Positions 20,423-30,703 are shown, numbered from the stretch's first letter. The stretch is 46,661 nt of DNA from Clostridium gallinarum (GCF_014836325.1 NZ_JACSQZ010000022.1:1-46661); one strand, 5' to 3'. Numbers and translations are program-made. Notes: generated from the sequence alone by a model not told the origin.

Positions 20423-22102
20423 ATGGTCATATTAATTTTGATAACACTATTGTTAATAACAATAGTATTAATATATGATAACTTCAAAAGAAACAAGGAT
20501 ATGTTAAATAGAATAAATAATGAGTTTGGAGAAAAGCCTAAAAATTTTCAAGAGGATTTCGATATGAGTTTTGTTAAGAAATATTATGAAGTTCGTAAAG
20601 AAAATGAGGGAATAAATGAAGAAATTGATGAGTTAACTTGGAATGACCTTGATATGAATAGTGTTTTTAAAAGAACTAATTATACTAGTACAACATTAGG
20701 TGAAACATATTTATATTATAAATATAGAGCAGTTAATTATAATAGTAAGGAATGGAAATTTACAGAAGAATTAATTAATAGTTTTATGAAAAATAAATCT
20801 TTAAGGAGTAGTGTTAAGCTAAATCTTTTAATATTAGGAAAAATAAATGATGAGAGGTTTATTAATTTTATTTATAATCCGGCCTTTAGCAAAATAACAG
20901 GTTATTATAAATATCCTTTATTATTAATTGGTCTTTTTTTATCTATTTTACTAATATTTTTTGCTAAGAATTTAGGGATAATGTTAACCTTAGTTTTTAT
21001 ATGTATTAATATTCTTTTTCATCAAAGTGCCAAAACTTATTTAGAAGATAATTTTAATATAATGGTTTACTTGTTAAATAATATTAAGTTATGTGATAAA
21101 TTATCAAAAATAAAAGATAAGGATTTTGAAAAGGTTAGTTTAGAATTAAAAAAAGTATTGAAAAAATTTACAAGTTTTAAAAAAATAAAAAAATATAGTT
21201 TTCTTTTAGGAAAACGTGATAATTCAATGTTTTCTGACTTAGACTTTGTTGTTGAATATATAAAGATGTTTTTTATGGTTGATATTATTGTATATCAAAA
21301 TATGGCTAAAATATTAGATGAAAATAAAAAGTATCTTCATTTAATATATAATTTATTAGCTCAAGTAGATTTTGCATTAAGTCTTTCTTATTATAGACAA
21401 AGTTTAGATGAATATGTAAGTCCAGAATTTATAGAAGAAAATGTTATAGATATTAAAAATATTTATCATCCTCTTATAGATAATCCAGTAAAAAATTCTA
21501 TATTTATAGATAAAAATATTATTTTTACTGGATCAAATGCTTCTGGTAAATCTACATTTATTAAAGCTATTGCTTTAAATTGTATAATGGCACAAAGCTT
21601 AAATACAGCATTATGTTCTAAGTACAAATGTAGATTTTATAAGGTTGTAACTTCAATGGCAATAAAGGATGATATTCTTGAAGGAGATAGTTATTTTATA
21701 TCAGAAGTAAAAAGTTTAAAAAGATTGATAGATTCATTAAATAGTAATATTCCTGTTTTAGCAGTGATAGATGAAATACTAAAAGGAACAAATACAGTTG
21801 AAAGGATATCAGCTTCAGCATCAATACTAAGCTATGCTAAAACAACTAATTCACGTATTTTAGTTGCAACACATGATATTGAACTGACTAAAATGATTCA
21901 AATTGGATATGAAAATTATCATTTTAGAGAAAAAGTTACTGAGGATAGTGTAGAGTTTGATTATAAGCTTAAATCAGGACCATCTACAACTAGAAATGCA
22001 ATTAAATTATTAAAAGTAATGAAATTTAAAGATAATATAATTAATGATGCAAATTTTATTTATGATGAATTTATAAAAAAAGAAAAGTGGTTAAAATTAT
22101 AG
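20423..22102 (+). CDS. Membrane-anchored MutS-like ATPase
   Basis: A 559-aa protein with a MutS-family ATPase domain at its C-terminus: Walker A TGSNASGKSTFIKA (about 370-383), Walker B LAVIDEILKGTNTVER (about 446-461) and a HD switch in ATHDIE (about 483). The N-terminus has one hydrophobic helix (1-18), and about 160-200 contains two more membrane segments (YPLLLIGLFLSILLIFFA, LTLVFICINILF). The mismatch-recognition domain I of MutS and the Smr nuclease of MutS2 are absent. It belongs to the MutS-related family of unknown role, probably acting as a dimeric clamp at the membrane. It stands alone, bounded by terminators on both sides. Confidence 0.8.
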   Translation: MVILILITLLLITIVLIYDNFKRNKDMLNRINNEFGEKPKNFQEDFDMSFVKKYYEVRKENEGINEEIDELTWNDLDMNSVFKRTNYTSTTLGETYLYYKYRAVNYNSKEWKFTEELINSFMKNKSLRSSVKLNLLILGKINDERFINFIYNPAFSKITGYYKYPLLLIGLFLSILLIFFAKNLGIMLTLVFICINILFHQSAKTYLEDNFNIMVYLLNNIKLCDKLSKIKDKDFEKVSLELKKVLKKFTSFKKIKKYSFLLGKRDNSMFSDLDFVVEYIKMFFMVDIIVYQNMAKILDENKKYLHLIYNLLAQVDFALSLSYYRQSLDEYVSPEFIEENVIDIKNIYHPLIDNPVKNSIFIDKNIIFTGSNASGKSTFIKAIALNCIMAQSLNTALCSKYKCRFYKVVTSMAIKDDILEGDSYFISEVKSLKRLIDSLNSNIPVLAVIDEILKGTNTVERISASASILSYAKTTNSRILVATHDIELTKMIQIGYENYHFREKVTEDSVEFDYKLKSGPSTTRNAIKLLKVMKFKDNIINDANFIYDEFIKKEKWLKL

Positions 22103-22104
22103 AT

Positions 22105-22147
22105 AAAATAAAGAAGATTGATATTTTGTATTAATCTTCTTTATTTT
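22105..22147. terminator. Bidirectional terminator between MutS-like and DUF1294 genes
   Basis: Perfect 15-bp stem (22105-22119 with 22133-22147) ending in a T-run on the plus strand and A/T-rich on the other; it separates converging genes. Confidence 0.85.
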
Positions 22148-22167
22148 TGTAGTAAAAATTAAATTAG

Positions 22168-22449
22168 TTACTTTAGAATAAAACTAGTATCTTTTAAAAA
22201 TAGAAAAATTAAAATTTGTATTAATATAATTAATGGAATTCCTAAGGTGAATTTTAAATGTTTAGTTTTATGTCTAAAGTTATACATACCTAAAATGGTA
22301 CCAAGGCTTCCTCCTATAATCGATAATAAAAATAAAGTTGCTTCTTTAACTCTCCACTTATGATTAATTGCTTTTTGCTTATCTATATACATAGTTATAA
22401 AAGCAATAATATTAATTAAAATTAAATAATAAATAAAAATATTTTTCAT
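22168..22449 (-). CDS. DUF1294 family membrane protein
   Basis: A 93-aa protein with about three membrane helices. The segment MYIDKQKAINHKWRVKEATLF, followed by SIIGGSLGTILGMYNFRHKTKH, is characteristic of DUF1294 (YsdA-type). Its function is unknown. AGGAGG lies 6 bases before the ATG on the minus strand. It converges on the MutS-like gene. Confidence 0.85.
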   Translation of the reverse strand: MKNIFIYYLILINIIAFITMYIDKQKAINHKWRVKEATLFLLSIIGGSLGTILGMYNFRHKTKHLKFTLGIPLIILIQILIFLFLKDTSFILK

Positions 22450-22706
22450 AATACCTCCTGAAAATAAGATGTTTTATAAAGTAATTATATAATGGAAAAA
22501 ATATATAATAAATATCTATATAAAATAATAATTATATATTTTTTAAAATTGATATACTTAATTTACAATATAATTAATAAGAATCTTTAGTTAGAAAAAA
22601 ATGATAAAATTTAATGATTTTTTATTCTTATTTTTTTATTTATATGGTAAGATTGAACATATAAATTTGGAATAATATAAATTTTTACGTTAAGATGAGG
22701 TGGAAT

Positions 22707-24032
22707 ATGAAGAAAAATGAATATGGTTTATTTACAGCTATAGGAATGATTGTAGGAATTGTAATAGGATCAGGAATATTTTTTAAAAGTGATAATATAC
22801 TTGTAGCCACAAACGGAAGTATTTCATTAGGGGTTCTTGTTTTCTGTATAGCTGCTTTAGGTATTATTTTTGGAAGTTTAACTATTTCAGAATTAGCATC
22901 TAGAGAGTCTAAAGCAGGAGGGATAATTACATATGCTGAATATTCATATAATGAATCGGTAGCATGTGCATTTGGATGGTTTCATACATTCTTATATTAT
23001 CCAACATTAATTGCAGTGGTTTCTTGGGTATCTGGTATTTATATATGTATGTTATTTGGAATAGATGCTGGACTAGCGACACATATAATTATTGGATTTG
23101 TAATAATGATAATTCTTTATGTTTTAAATGTTTTATCTGGTAAGTTAGGTGGATATTTTCAAAATGCGTCAACAGTAATTAAGGTTATTCCATTAATTTT
23201 AATTGCTATAGCTGGAGTGTTTTTTGGAAATCCAAGCACAATAAAAATTAATGATGTAATTCATATGAAATCAACATCATGGATAGCTGCAATAGCTCCA
23301 ATTGCCTTTTCCTTTGATGGATGGATAATTACCACATCTATAGGACATGAAATTAAAGATTCTAAGAAAAACTTACCTAAGGCATTAGTTATAGCTCCAT
23401 TATTTATTTTAATAATTTATGTTTTATATTTTGTTGGTATAAGCATATATGTTGGACCAGAAAAAATAATGGCTTTAGGAGATGCTCACGTTGATTTAGC
23501 AGCTAGTATGTTATTTGGTTCATGGGGAGCAAAAATAATTTTAACCTTTGTAGTTATATCTATAATAGGTACTGTTAATGGTTTAATTATGGGACATGTT
23601 AGAATGCCGTATTCATTAGCTATTAGGGGAATGTTTCCAAATTCTAAAAAAATTAAACTAGTAAATGATAAATTGGGAATGCCATTATATTCTTCAATAG
23701 TTGCTTTCATTATTTCTTTAATTTGTTTAGTAGTTCATTACATAACTCAAAAATATAACTATTTACCAAATAGTGATGTTTCTGAAATATCAATAACAGT
23801 TAATTATATGTTATATGTCTTATTGTACATTAAGGTTTTAAGAATGGGATTAGAAGGAGAAGTGAAAGGAATCTTTAAGGGAAAAATAAACCCTATATTA
23901 GCGACTATAGGTTCAATAATAATTTTATCTGGAAGTTTATCTAATCCATTATTTATCCAATATTTAATTATATGTGGAGTAATATTATTAATAGCAGTAT
24001 TATTTTGGAAGTTTAAGAGTAAAGAGGTTTAA
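22707..24032 (+). CDS. APC-family amino acid permease
   Basis: A 441-aa transporter with about 12 predicted membrane helices. GMIVGIVIGSGIFFK at the first helix is the APC signature for substrate binding, and AGGIITYAEYSY plus APIAFSFDGWIITTS match helices 3 and 6. It resembles the L-type/serine-threonine exchanger (SteT) branch; the substrate cannot be given. An in-frame ATG at 22695 exists, but GAGG at 22697-22700 is placed for the ATG at 22707. It has its own AT-rich upstream region of about 240 bp and no clear operon partner. Confidence 0.88.
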   Translation: MKKNEYGLFTAIGMIVGIVIGSGIFFKSDNILVATNGSISLGVLVFCIAALGIIFGSLTISELASRESKAGGIITYAEYSYNESVACAFGWFHTFLYYPTLIAVVSWVSGIYICMLFGIDAGLATHIIIGFVIMIILYVLNVLSGKLGGYFQNASTVIKVIPLILIAIAGVFFGNPSTIKINDVIHMKSTSWIAAIAPIAFSFDGWIITTSIGHEIKDSKKNLPKALVIAPLFILIIYVLYFVGISIYVGPEKIMALGDAHVDLAASMLFGSWGAKIILTFVVISIIGTVNGLIMGHVRMPYSLAIRGMFPNSKKIKLVNDKLGMPLYSSIVAFIISLICLVVHYITQKYNYLPNSDVSEISITVNYMLYVLLYIKVLRMGLEGEVKGIFKGKINPILATIGSIIILSGSLSNPLFIQYLIICGVILLIAVLFWKFKSKEV

Positions 24033-24178
24033 ATAAAATTATTATATAAAAATGTTGAAGAAAAGTACTTATAGTCAAAAAAAAGTATACGAAAAATATT
24101 TCCATATTATACCACTTGGTTTATAATGTTATTTAAAGTAGGTTATATACTTTAGATAATTTACAGGAGGAGTTTTAA

Positions 24179-24958
24179 TTGAAAGGAATAATTTTATATT
24201 TTAGTGGTACTGGAAATACAAAATTTGTTGTTAATAAAATTGTAGAAGAATTTATTAAAGGTGGATGTGAAATAGAAACGCATTCAATTGAAGAAAAAAT
24301 AAGTTTACAGAATTTAACTTATGATTTCTTAGTTCTAGGATTTCCTAAATATTTTGAATATATTCCTAATAATTTTATTGAATATTTAAATGAGAATTTA
24401 TATTATTCATCTAAAGAAATAAAAACTATGATATTTTCAACTGGTAGAGATAAAATGAAAATTTATTTTCATGATTTAGAAAAAATATTGCTAGATAAGA
24501 ATTATAAAGTAATTATAACTAAGAACTTTCAAATGCCTGATAGCTTTACTTTAAATAAGAATTATAAAAAAAATACTAGAAAAGATATTAGAGATACCTT
24601 TGAAAATACGATATCAGAAATTAAAGATATAGTAGTAAATTTTTTAATAGATAATATCATAAAGGAAGAGGTAAGTGATTTAAAAGGATCTATTTATAAA
24701 ACAATATATAAAATAAAAACTAGAGATTTATATAAAAATTCAATAAATTTTTCGGTAAATTCAAATTGTGATAAATGCAATTTATGTGTAAATATTTGTC
24801 CAACTAGAAATATAGAAAAAATAGGAGAAGTTATTAAGTTTAGAGATAACTGTATAATGTGTTGTAGATGTGTAAATGCTTGTCCTAAAAATGCTATATT
24901 ATATAAGGATAGAGAACATTCACAGTATAAAGAAAATATAGATTTAGTTGTTAACTAA
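24179..24958 (+). CDS. EFR1-type flavodoxin-ferredoxin fusion protein
   Basis: A 259-aa redox protein. An N-terminal flavodoxin-like fold begins GIILYFSGTGNTKF, the FMN phosphate loop. Two 4Fe-4S clusters near the C-terminus are built from CDKCNLCVNICP and CIMCCRCVNACP. This order is that of the EFR1 family found in anaerobes. The start is TTG (24179), with AGGAGGAG upstream and no closer ATG. The electron partners are unknown. It is monocistronic between hairpins. Confidence 0.9.
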   Translation: MKGIILYFSGTGNTKFVVNKIVEEFIKGGCEIETHSIEEKISLQNLTYDFLVLGFPKYFEYIPNNFIEYLNENLYYSSKEIKTMIFSTGRDKMKIYFHDLEKILLDKNYKVIITKNFQMPDSFTLNKNYKKNTRKDIRDTFENTISEIKDIVVNFLIDNIIKEEVSDLKGSIYKTIYKIKTRDLYKNSINFSVNSNCDKCNLCVNICPTRNIEKIGEVIKFRDNCIMCCRCVNACPKNAILYKDREHSQYKENIDLVVN

Positions 24959-24966
24959 AATTTAAA

Positions 24967-24999
24967 AAGGTGTTATCTTAATGGTAGCACCTTCTATTT
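24967..24999 (+). terminator. Probable terminator after the EFR1 gene
   Basis: An 11-bp stem AAGGTGTTATC/GGTAGCACCTT with two G-T pairs, loop TTAAT, then CTATTTAA. The T-run is weak. Confidence 0.55.
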
Positions 25000-25085
25000 A
25001 AGCATGATTTGTATGGTTTATAAAAGTAGAATATTTATATGAAAAATAAATAATAAAATAAATAATGAATATTATGGAGTAGGAA

Positions 25086-25840
<755 letters not shown>

Positions 25841-25859
25841 AATTAAGAAACAGAATATT

Positions 25860-27026
25860 TTATAATGCTAATTTAAAAATTTCTAATGCTTCCTTTTGTC
25901 TTATCTCAATAAAGTTACCAACATGGTCACAGTGAGCAACAAGCTTTAATGACATTTCTTCAATTCGATCATCGCCTATATTTACATGACTAAGTCTAGT
26001 TGGTAAATTAATATTAGTAAAGAAATTTTCTAGAGATTCAATACCTTTTAGAGCTGTTTCTTCAAGATTGTTTAAATTAATATCTATATTGAAAACTCTA
26101 TTTGCAAATTGAGCAAATCTATTTAAATCATGTTTATAAACATACTTCATCCATGCAGGGAATATAATTGAAAGTCCTGCCCCGTGTGCTATATCATAAA
26201 TTCCGCTTAATTCATGTTCGATATCATGACTAGCCCAATCTCCAATTCTACCCATATTTAAAGAGTCATTGTGTGCAACCATTCCTGACAGCATGATTTC
26301 AGCTCTAGCGTTATAATCATTAGAATCTAAATTTAATCTTAAAGCATTTTCCATAATAGCTTTTAATGTAGCTTCACATAGTCTATCAGTTAAATCAACA
26401 TTTTTTTCGTTAGTAAAATATCTTTCTAGAATATGAGCTATCATATCAGCTATACCACAAGAAGTTTGATATTTTGGTAAAGTAAAAGTAAGCTCTGGAT
26501 TTAAAATAGAAAATATAGGTCTTAAATCTGGATGGCCAGCGCTTCTTTTATAGTAGCCATCTTCATTAGTTATAACACAACTAGAGCTGGTTTCACTACC
26601 TGCAGCAGGGATAGTTAATATAGTTGCAATTTTTAAGCAAGGATGGTTAATTGGTTTATCTATAAATAAATCCCAAACATCACCTTTATAATTAACTCCT
26701 GCAGCAATAGCTTTAGAAGAATCAATTACGCTACCACCGCCTACAGCAAGTATAAAGTCTATATTATTTCTTCTGCAAATATCTATGCCTTCTCTAACTA
26801 AAGATACTCTAGGGTTTGGTTTTACACCTGAAAGTTCAAAAACTTCTATGTTTTCATTTTCTAATGAAGTTATAACTCTTTCATATAGTCCATTAGATTT
26901 TATACTTCCACCACCATAATGAAGTAAAATTTTATTTGTATACTTTTTAATTTCACGTCCTACTAAGACTTCTGTATTTTTACCAAAAATAATTTCTGTT
27001 CCATTTTTATAATTAAAATTTCTCAT
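25860..27026 (-). CDS. Iron-type alcohol dehydrogenase (YqhD/butanol dehydrogenase group)
   Basis: A 388-aa group III NAD(P)H-dependent alcohol dehydrogenase reducing aldehydes to alcohols. The metal ligands D194, H198, H267 and H281 (GIADMIAH, WASHDIEH, IAHGAG) stand at the positions known for E. coli YqhD. The cofactor loops GGGS (38-41) and GGGSVID (96-102) are visible. AAGGAGG precedes the ATG on the minus strand. It lies 91 bp downstream of an aldehyde dehydrogenase on the same strand, so the pair would interconvert acid, aldehyde and alcohol. The substrate is not determined; butanal or a toxic aldehyde is plausible. Confidence 0.92.
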   Translation of the reverse strand: MRNFNYKNGTEIIFGKNTEVLVGREIKKYTNKILLHYGGGSIKSNGLYERVITSLENENIEVFELSGVKPNPRVSLVREGIDICRRNNIDFILAVGGGSVIDSSKAIAAGVNYKGDVWDLFIDKPINHPCLKIATILTIPAAGSETSSSCVITNEDGYYKRSAGHPDLRPIFSILNPELTFTLPKYQTSCGIADMIAHILERYFTNEKNVDLTDRLCEATLKAIMENALRLNLDSNDYNARAEIMLSGMVAHNDSLNMGRIGDWASHDIEHELSGIYDIAHGAGLSIIFPAWMKYVYKHDLNRFAQFANRVFNIDINLNNLEETALKGIESLENFFTNINLPTRLSHVNIGDDRIEEMSLKLVAHCDHVGNFIEIRQKEALEIFKLAL

Positions 27027-27117
27027 AAATCCTCCTTAAATATATCTATACATAATTATATATTATAGTATATTTCTAATATTTTCAAATTAATATAAAT
27101 ATTTAAAAATAAACATA

Positions 27118-28494
27118 TTACTTCATAAACCTTTTAAGTAAATGGATTCTATCATTATAAGGAGCAAATCTAAAGGGGAATTCAAGTAAAGTACCTCTTT
27201 TTACTATTGACTTACTATGTGAAAAAGTATCAAAGCTAGCTTTTCCATGATAATTACCTATACCACTTAAACCAACCCCTCCAAAGGGAAGTTTAGAAGA
27301 AGCTACATGAATTATAGTATCATTAATAGTAGCACCTCCAGATGAAACTTTTGAAAGAACTTTTTCTATTAATTTCTTATCTTCAGAAAAATAATATAAA
27401 GCTAAAGGTTTCTCTTTTTCTCTTATGAATTTAATAGCATCATTTAAATTACAAAATTCTATAATAGGTAATATAGGACCAAAGATTTCATCTTTCATAA
27501 CAGATGAGTTATCCTTAATATTTATAAGTAGGGTAGGCTCAATATATAAATCTTTATCACATACATCCCCACCAAAGAATACATCACCATCATTTAAATA
27601 ACCTTTAAGCCTATTAATAGCATCTAAATTAACTAATCTTGGAAAATCAGGACTATCTTTTATATTAGAACCAAATTGTTTTATTATTTCTTCTTTTAAA
27701 GCTATTAATAGTTTTTCTTTTACTGTACTTTCTACTAAAATATAATCAGGAGCAACACAGGTTTGCCCAGCATTTATGAATTTTCCCCAAACTATTCTTT
27801 TTGCAGCTAAAGCTATGTTAGCAGTATTATCTACTATACAAGGACTTTTCCCACCTAACTCAAGGGTAACTGGAATTAAATTTTTTGAAGCCTTTTCCAT
27901 AATAATTTTTCCAACTTTAATACTACCAGTAAAGAATATGTAGTCAAATTTTAAATCTAATAAATATGAAATAGTTTCTTTACCACCTAAAGGATTAATA
28001 ACTGTAATGTAGCTTTTATCAAAGTTAGAATTTATTAATTTTTCTAAAAGTAATGCTGTATTTGGACTATTTTCAGATGGTTTAATTATTGAACAATTTC
28101 CTGCAGATATAGCACCAATTAAAGGAGAAATAATCAATTGAAATGGATAATTAAAAGGGCCAATTATCAAAACTACACCGTAAGGTTCTTTGTATATATA
28201 ACCTTTAGATGGAAAATATACTAATGATGTTTTTATTTTTTCTTTTTTAGCCCAAGTTTTTAAATTCTTTAAATGAAGATTTATTTCATCGTAAACCATA
28301 CCTATTTCAGTAGCAAAGGACTCAAAGCTTGACTTTTTTAAATCTTTATTTAGTGCAATCATTATTTCTTCTTCATTTTCTTTTATAATATTTTTTAATT
28401 TTTTTAGAGTTTTAATTCTAAAATCTATATTTTTAGTTAAATCAGAATAAAAGAAATCTTTTTGTTCTTTTAAAATTTGATTGATATTTTCCAT
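27118..28494 (-). CDS. Aldehyde dehydrogenase (class 3-like)
   Basis: A 458-aa NAD(P)-dependent aldehyde dehydrogenase. The catalytic Cys246 (NAGQTCVAP), general base Glu212 (TLELGGKSP), the EPYGVVLIIGPFNYPF segment and FTGSIKVGK cofactor loop are present. The short length without an N-terminal extension and the C-terminal PFGGVGLSGIGNYHGK fit the class 3/fatty aldehyde group. A longer frame opens at 28521, but TTGGAGG is spaced for ATG 28494. It is divergent from the CsoR-like repressor across about 160 bp. Confidence 0.92.
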   Translation of the reverse strand: MENINQILKEQKDFFYSDLTKNIDFRIKTLKKLKNIIKENEEEIMIALNKDLKKSSFESFATEIGMVYDEINLHLKNLKTWAKKEKIKTSLVYFPSKGYIYKEPYGVVLIIGPFNYPFQLIISPLIGAISAGNCSIIKPSENSPNTALLLEKLINSNFDKSYITVINPLGGKETISYLLDLKFDYIFFTGSIKVGKIIMEKASKNLIPVTLELGGKSPCIVDNTANIALAAKRIVWGKFINAGQTCVAPDYILVESTVKEKLLIALKEEIIKQFGSNIKDSPDFPRLVNLDAINRLKGYLNDGDVFFGGDVCDKDLYIEPTLLINIKDNSSVMKDEIFGPILPIIEFCNLNDAIKFIREKEKPLALYYFSEDKKLIEKVLSKVSSGGATINDTIIHVASSKLPFGGVGLSGIGNYHGKASFDTFSHSKSIVKRGTLLEFPFRFAPYNDRIHLLKRFMK

Positions 28495-28584
28495 AATAAC
28501 CTCCAAGGTATTAAATAACATATAAATAATTATAATAATATATTATATCACTTTAAGTTTTGCTAAGTAAATTTTGTTTATTAA

Positions 28585-28635
28585 TTGAAAGATATATTTA
28601 TAAATGTTAAAATATATATACCCTGTAGAGGTATA
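28585..28635 (+). promoter_or_regulatory. Promoter and dyad operator of the CsoR-like gene
   Basis: TTGAAA (28585-28590), 17-bp spacer and TAAAAT (28608-28613) form a promoter. At the expected start point lies the dyad TATACC-CTGTAGA-GGTATA (28617-28635), which resembles the G-tract/A-T operators of CsoR-family repressors. Autoregulation is inferred. Confidence 0.55.
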
Positions 28636-28654
28636 ACATTTTGGAGGGATATAA

Positions 28655-28927
28655 ATGGAAGAGGAAAATGAAAAGCTTAGAAAAGATATAGTTAATAGGC
28701 TTAAGAGGATTGAAGGACAAGTAAAAGGGATTCAAGGTATGATGGAAAAAAACGTTTGCTGTTCTGATATTCTAGTGCAAATTTCAGCAATTAGATCTGC
28801 TATAAATAGAGTTGGAGGCTTAACTATAGAATATTATGCTAATAATTGTTTGAATATAGAAGAAGGTTCTATGGAACAAGAAACATTAAAACAACTTATA
28901 AAAACTATAAATACTTTTGTTAAATAA
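28655..28927 (+). CDS. CsoR/FrmR/RcnR-family (DUF156) metal- or reactive-species-sensing repressor
   Basis: A 90-aa all-helical repressor. NRLKRIEGQVKGIQGMM is the family's first DNA-binding helix. Cysteines at 35, 36 and 65 match the Cys36 and Cys65 positions of copper-sensing CsoR, but the third ligand, His61, is Tyr here (EYYANNC). A Cu(I) trigonal site is therefore unlikely; sulfide/persulfide (CstR-like) or aldehyde (FrmR-like) sensing are alternatives. It is divergently placed from an aldehyde and alcohol dehydrogenase pair, and no copper exporter or chaperone is nearby. TTGGAGGG precedes the ATG. Confidence 0.85.
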   Translation: MEEENEKLRKDIVNRLKRIEGQVKGIQGMMEKNVCCSDILVQISAIRSAINRVGGLTIEYYANNCLNIEEGSMEQETLKQLIKTINTFVK

Positions 28928-28977
28928 TTAAAAAAGTTGAATATATTTATTAATTTGATAGAAGTTTAAGAAAAGTA

Positions 28978-29006
28978 TTTACAACTTTTAAAAAAAGTGA
29001 TATTAT
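28978..29006 (+). promoter_or_regulatory. Putative promoter of the T-box/asnA unit
   Basis: TTTACA (28978-28983), 17-bp spacer, TATTAT (29001-29006), about 25 bp upstream of T-box stem I. Confidence 0.5.
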
Positions 29007-29030
29007 TAATTTCAATAAGATAATATAAAG

Positions 29031-29299
29031 CTATGAAGAGAAGAAGTAAAATTAATATATCTTCAAAGAGAGTTCTACCTAGGCTGAAAGTAGAATAAGA
29101 AAGTTAATTTGAATAACATCTCTTAGCTATACTTCGAAAGATAACACCCAGTAGGTAGTATCGGGTTCACCCGTTAAAGTGATAGAGTATCTAAGGTAAA
29201 CTTATGTACTTGATAAGATTATTATTGTGAAGTAATAATGAATTAAGGTGGCAACATGGAATATAACTTTCATCCTTTTATAAGGGTGAAGGTTTTTTT
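29031..29299 (+). ncRNA. T-box riboswitch, asparagine-type
   Basis: This leader senses uncharged tRNA and controls asnA by transcription antitermination. Stem I is closed by GAAG/CTTC (29035-29038 with 29132-29135), and an inner helix AAGAGA/TCTCTT (29066-29071 with 29119-29124) borders the specifier loop, where AATAAC (29112-29117) offers the Asn codons AAT or AAC. The T-box sequence AAGGTGGCAACATGGA is at 29245-29260. The terminator stem pairs 29267-29277 with 29282-29292, followed by seven T residues. Confidence 0.93.
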
Positions 29300-29332
29300 G
29301 TTTTGTAATAATAAATTTAAGGGGGATTTTTT

Positions 29333-30346
29333 ATGAATATAGAAGGAATAATTATACCAAAGGATTATAAAAGTAATACAACACTAATTGAAACAGAAAT
29401 TAATATTAAAAAGATTAAAGATTTTTTTGAAAAAGCTTTAGCAGAAAGATTAAACTTAATAAGAGTTTCAGCACCTTTGTTTGTTGATAGTGAAAGCGGA
29501 GTAAATGATAATTTAAATGGTATAGAAAGACCAGTAAAATTTGATATATTAGGAACTGGTAAGTATGTAGAAATTGTTCATTCTTTAGCAAAATGGAAAA
29601 GATTAAGTTTATATAGATATGGATTTAATGTAGGGGAAGGACTTTACACTGATATGAATGCAATAAGAAGAGATGAAGAGCTTGATAATATTCATTCAGT
29701 TTATGTAGATCAGTGGGATTGGGAAAAGATAATAACTAAAGAAGAAAGAAATGAGGAAAAATTAAAGGAAATAGTAAAAGATATCTATGAAGTTTTTAAA
29801 GAAACAGAAAAATATGTTAATCAAGAATTAATAGAAGGAGAAGATAAACTACCAGAGAATATTTTCTTTATAACAACTCAAGAGCTAGAAGATATGTATC
29901 CTAATTATACAGCTAAAGAAAGAGAAGATGCAATTTGTAAAGCACATAAGGCTGTGTTCATAATGAAAATTGGTGATAAATTAAAATCAGGAGAAAAACA
30001 TGATGGAAGAAGTCCAGATTACGATGATTGGAGCTTAAATGGGGATATATTATTTTGGTATCCGCTTTTAGACAGAGCTGTTGAATTATCCTCTATGGGA
30101 ATTAGAGTTGATAAAGAAGCTTTGGACTATCAACTTAGAGTTTCAGGAAATGACGATAAAAGAAAATTTGAATTTCATAAGCTTCTTTTAAATGATGAAT
30201 TACCTTTTACTGTAGGTGGAGGAATTGGACAATCAAGAATTTGTATGTTTTTACTTAACAAAGCACACATCGGTGAAGTTCAAGCTAGTGTTTGGGATGA
30301 AAAAAATATTAATATATGTAGAGAAAACGAAATAAAACTATTATAA
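29333..30346 (+). CDS. asnA: Aspartate-ammonia ligase (AsnA)
   Basis: A 337-aa ammonia-dependent asparagine synthetase, related in fold to class II aspartyl-tRNA synthetases. Conserved stretches are [60 protein letters not shown] and [16 protein letters not shown] precedes the ATG. It is the only gene of the T-box unit, so expression should rise when tRNA-Asn is uncharged. Confidence 0.97.
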   Translation: MNIEGIIIPKDYKSNTTLIETEINIKKIKDFFEKALAERLNLIRVSAPLFVDSESGVNDNLNGIERPVKFDILGTGKYVEIVHSLAKWKRLSLYRYGFNVGEGLYTDMNAIRRDEELDNIHSVYVDQWDWEKIITKEERNEEKLKEIVKDIYEVFKETEKYVNQELIEGEDKLPENIFFITTQELEDMYPNYTAKEREDAICKAHKAVFIMKIGDKLKSGEKHDGRSPDYDDWSLNGDILFWYPLLDRAVELSSMGIRVDKEALDYQLRVSGNDDKRKFEFHKLLLNDELPFTVGGGIGQSRICMFLLNKAHIGEVQASVWDEKNINICRENEIKLL

Positions 30347-30401
30347 GCAATTTAATTTGATACAATTAATATTTTCCGAGATTTATGACAAGTGATAAAT
30401 A

Positions 30402-30429
30402 TTGACAATTATAAAATATTATTTATAAT
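30402..30429 (+). promoter_or_regulatory. Putative promoter of the ferredoxin gene
   Basis: Consensus TTGACA (30402-30407), 16-bp spacer, consensus TATAAT (30424-30429), about 75 bp upstream of the ATG; a strong promoter is suggested. Confidence 0.6.
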
Positions 30430-30506
30430 GAGGATATAATAAATTTTTAAATATTAAGTGACTTTATTTATTTAAAGTTGTTATATAAATAGGAGGAGAA
30501 AAAATT

Positions 30507-30695
30507 ATGAAAGCATTTGTTGATGGAAATACATGTATATCTTGTGGACTTTGTGAAGGAATATGTCCAGAGGTATTTACATTAGAAACAGGAGTATCTG
30601 TAGCTAAAGAAGGAGATGTTGCTGCTGAATACGAAGATGCAACAAGAGAAGCTTGTGATAGCTGTCCAGTTACTGCAATATCAATTGAAGAGTAA
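30507..30695 (+). CDS. Small single-cluster 4Fe-4S ferredoxin
   Basis: A 62-aa electron carrier. C10, C13 and C16 (CISCGLC) plus C53 (CPVTAI) are the expected ligands of one 4Fe-4S cluster. C20 and C50 occupy the positions that form a disulfide in single-cluster ferredoxins. The protein is acidic, as usual. AGGAGGAG precedes the ATG. It is monocistronic with a consensus promoter and strong terminator, suggesting high expression. Confidence 0.95.
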   Translation: MKAFVDGNTCISCGLCEGICPEVFTLETGVSVAKEGDVAAEYEDATREACDSCPVTAISIEE

Positions 30696-30703
30696 AAAAT
30701 ATG

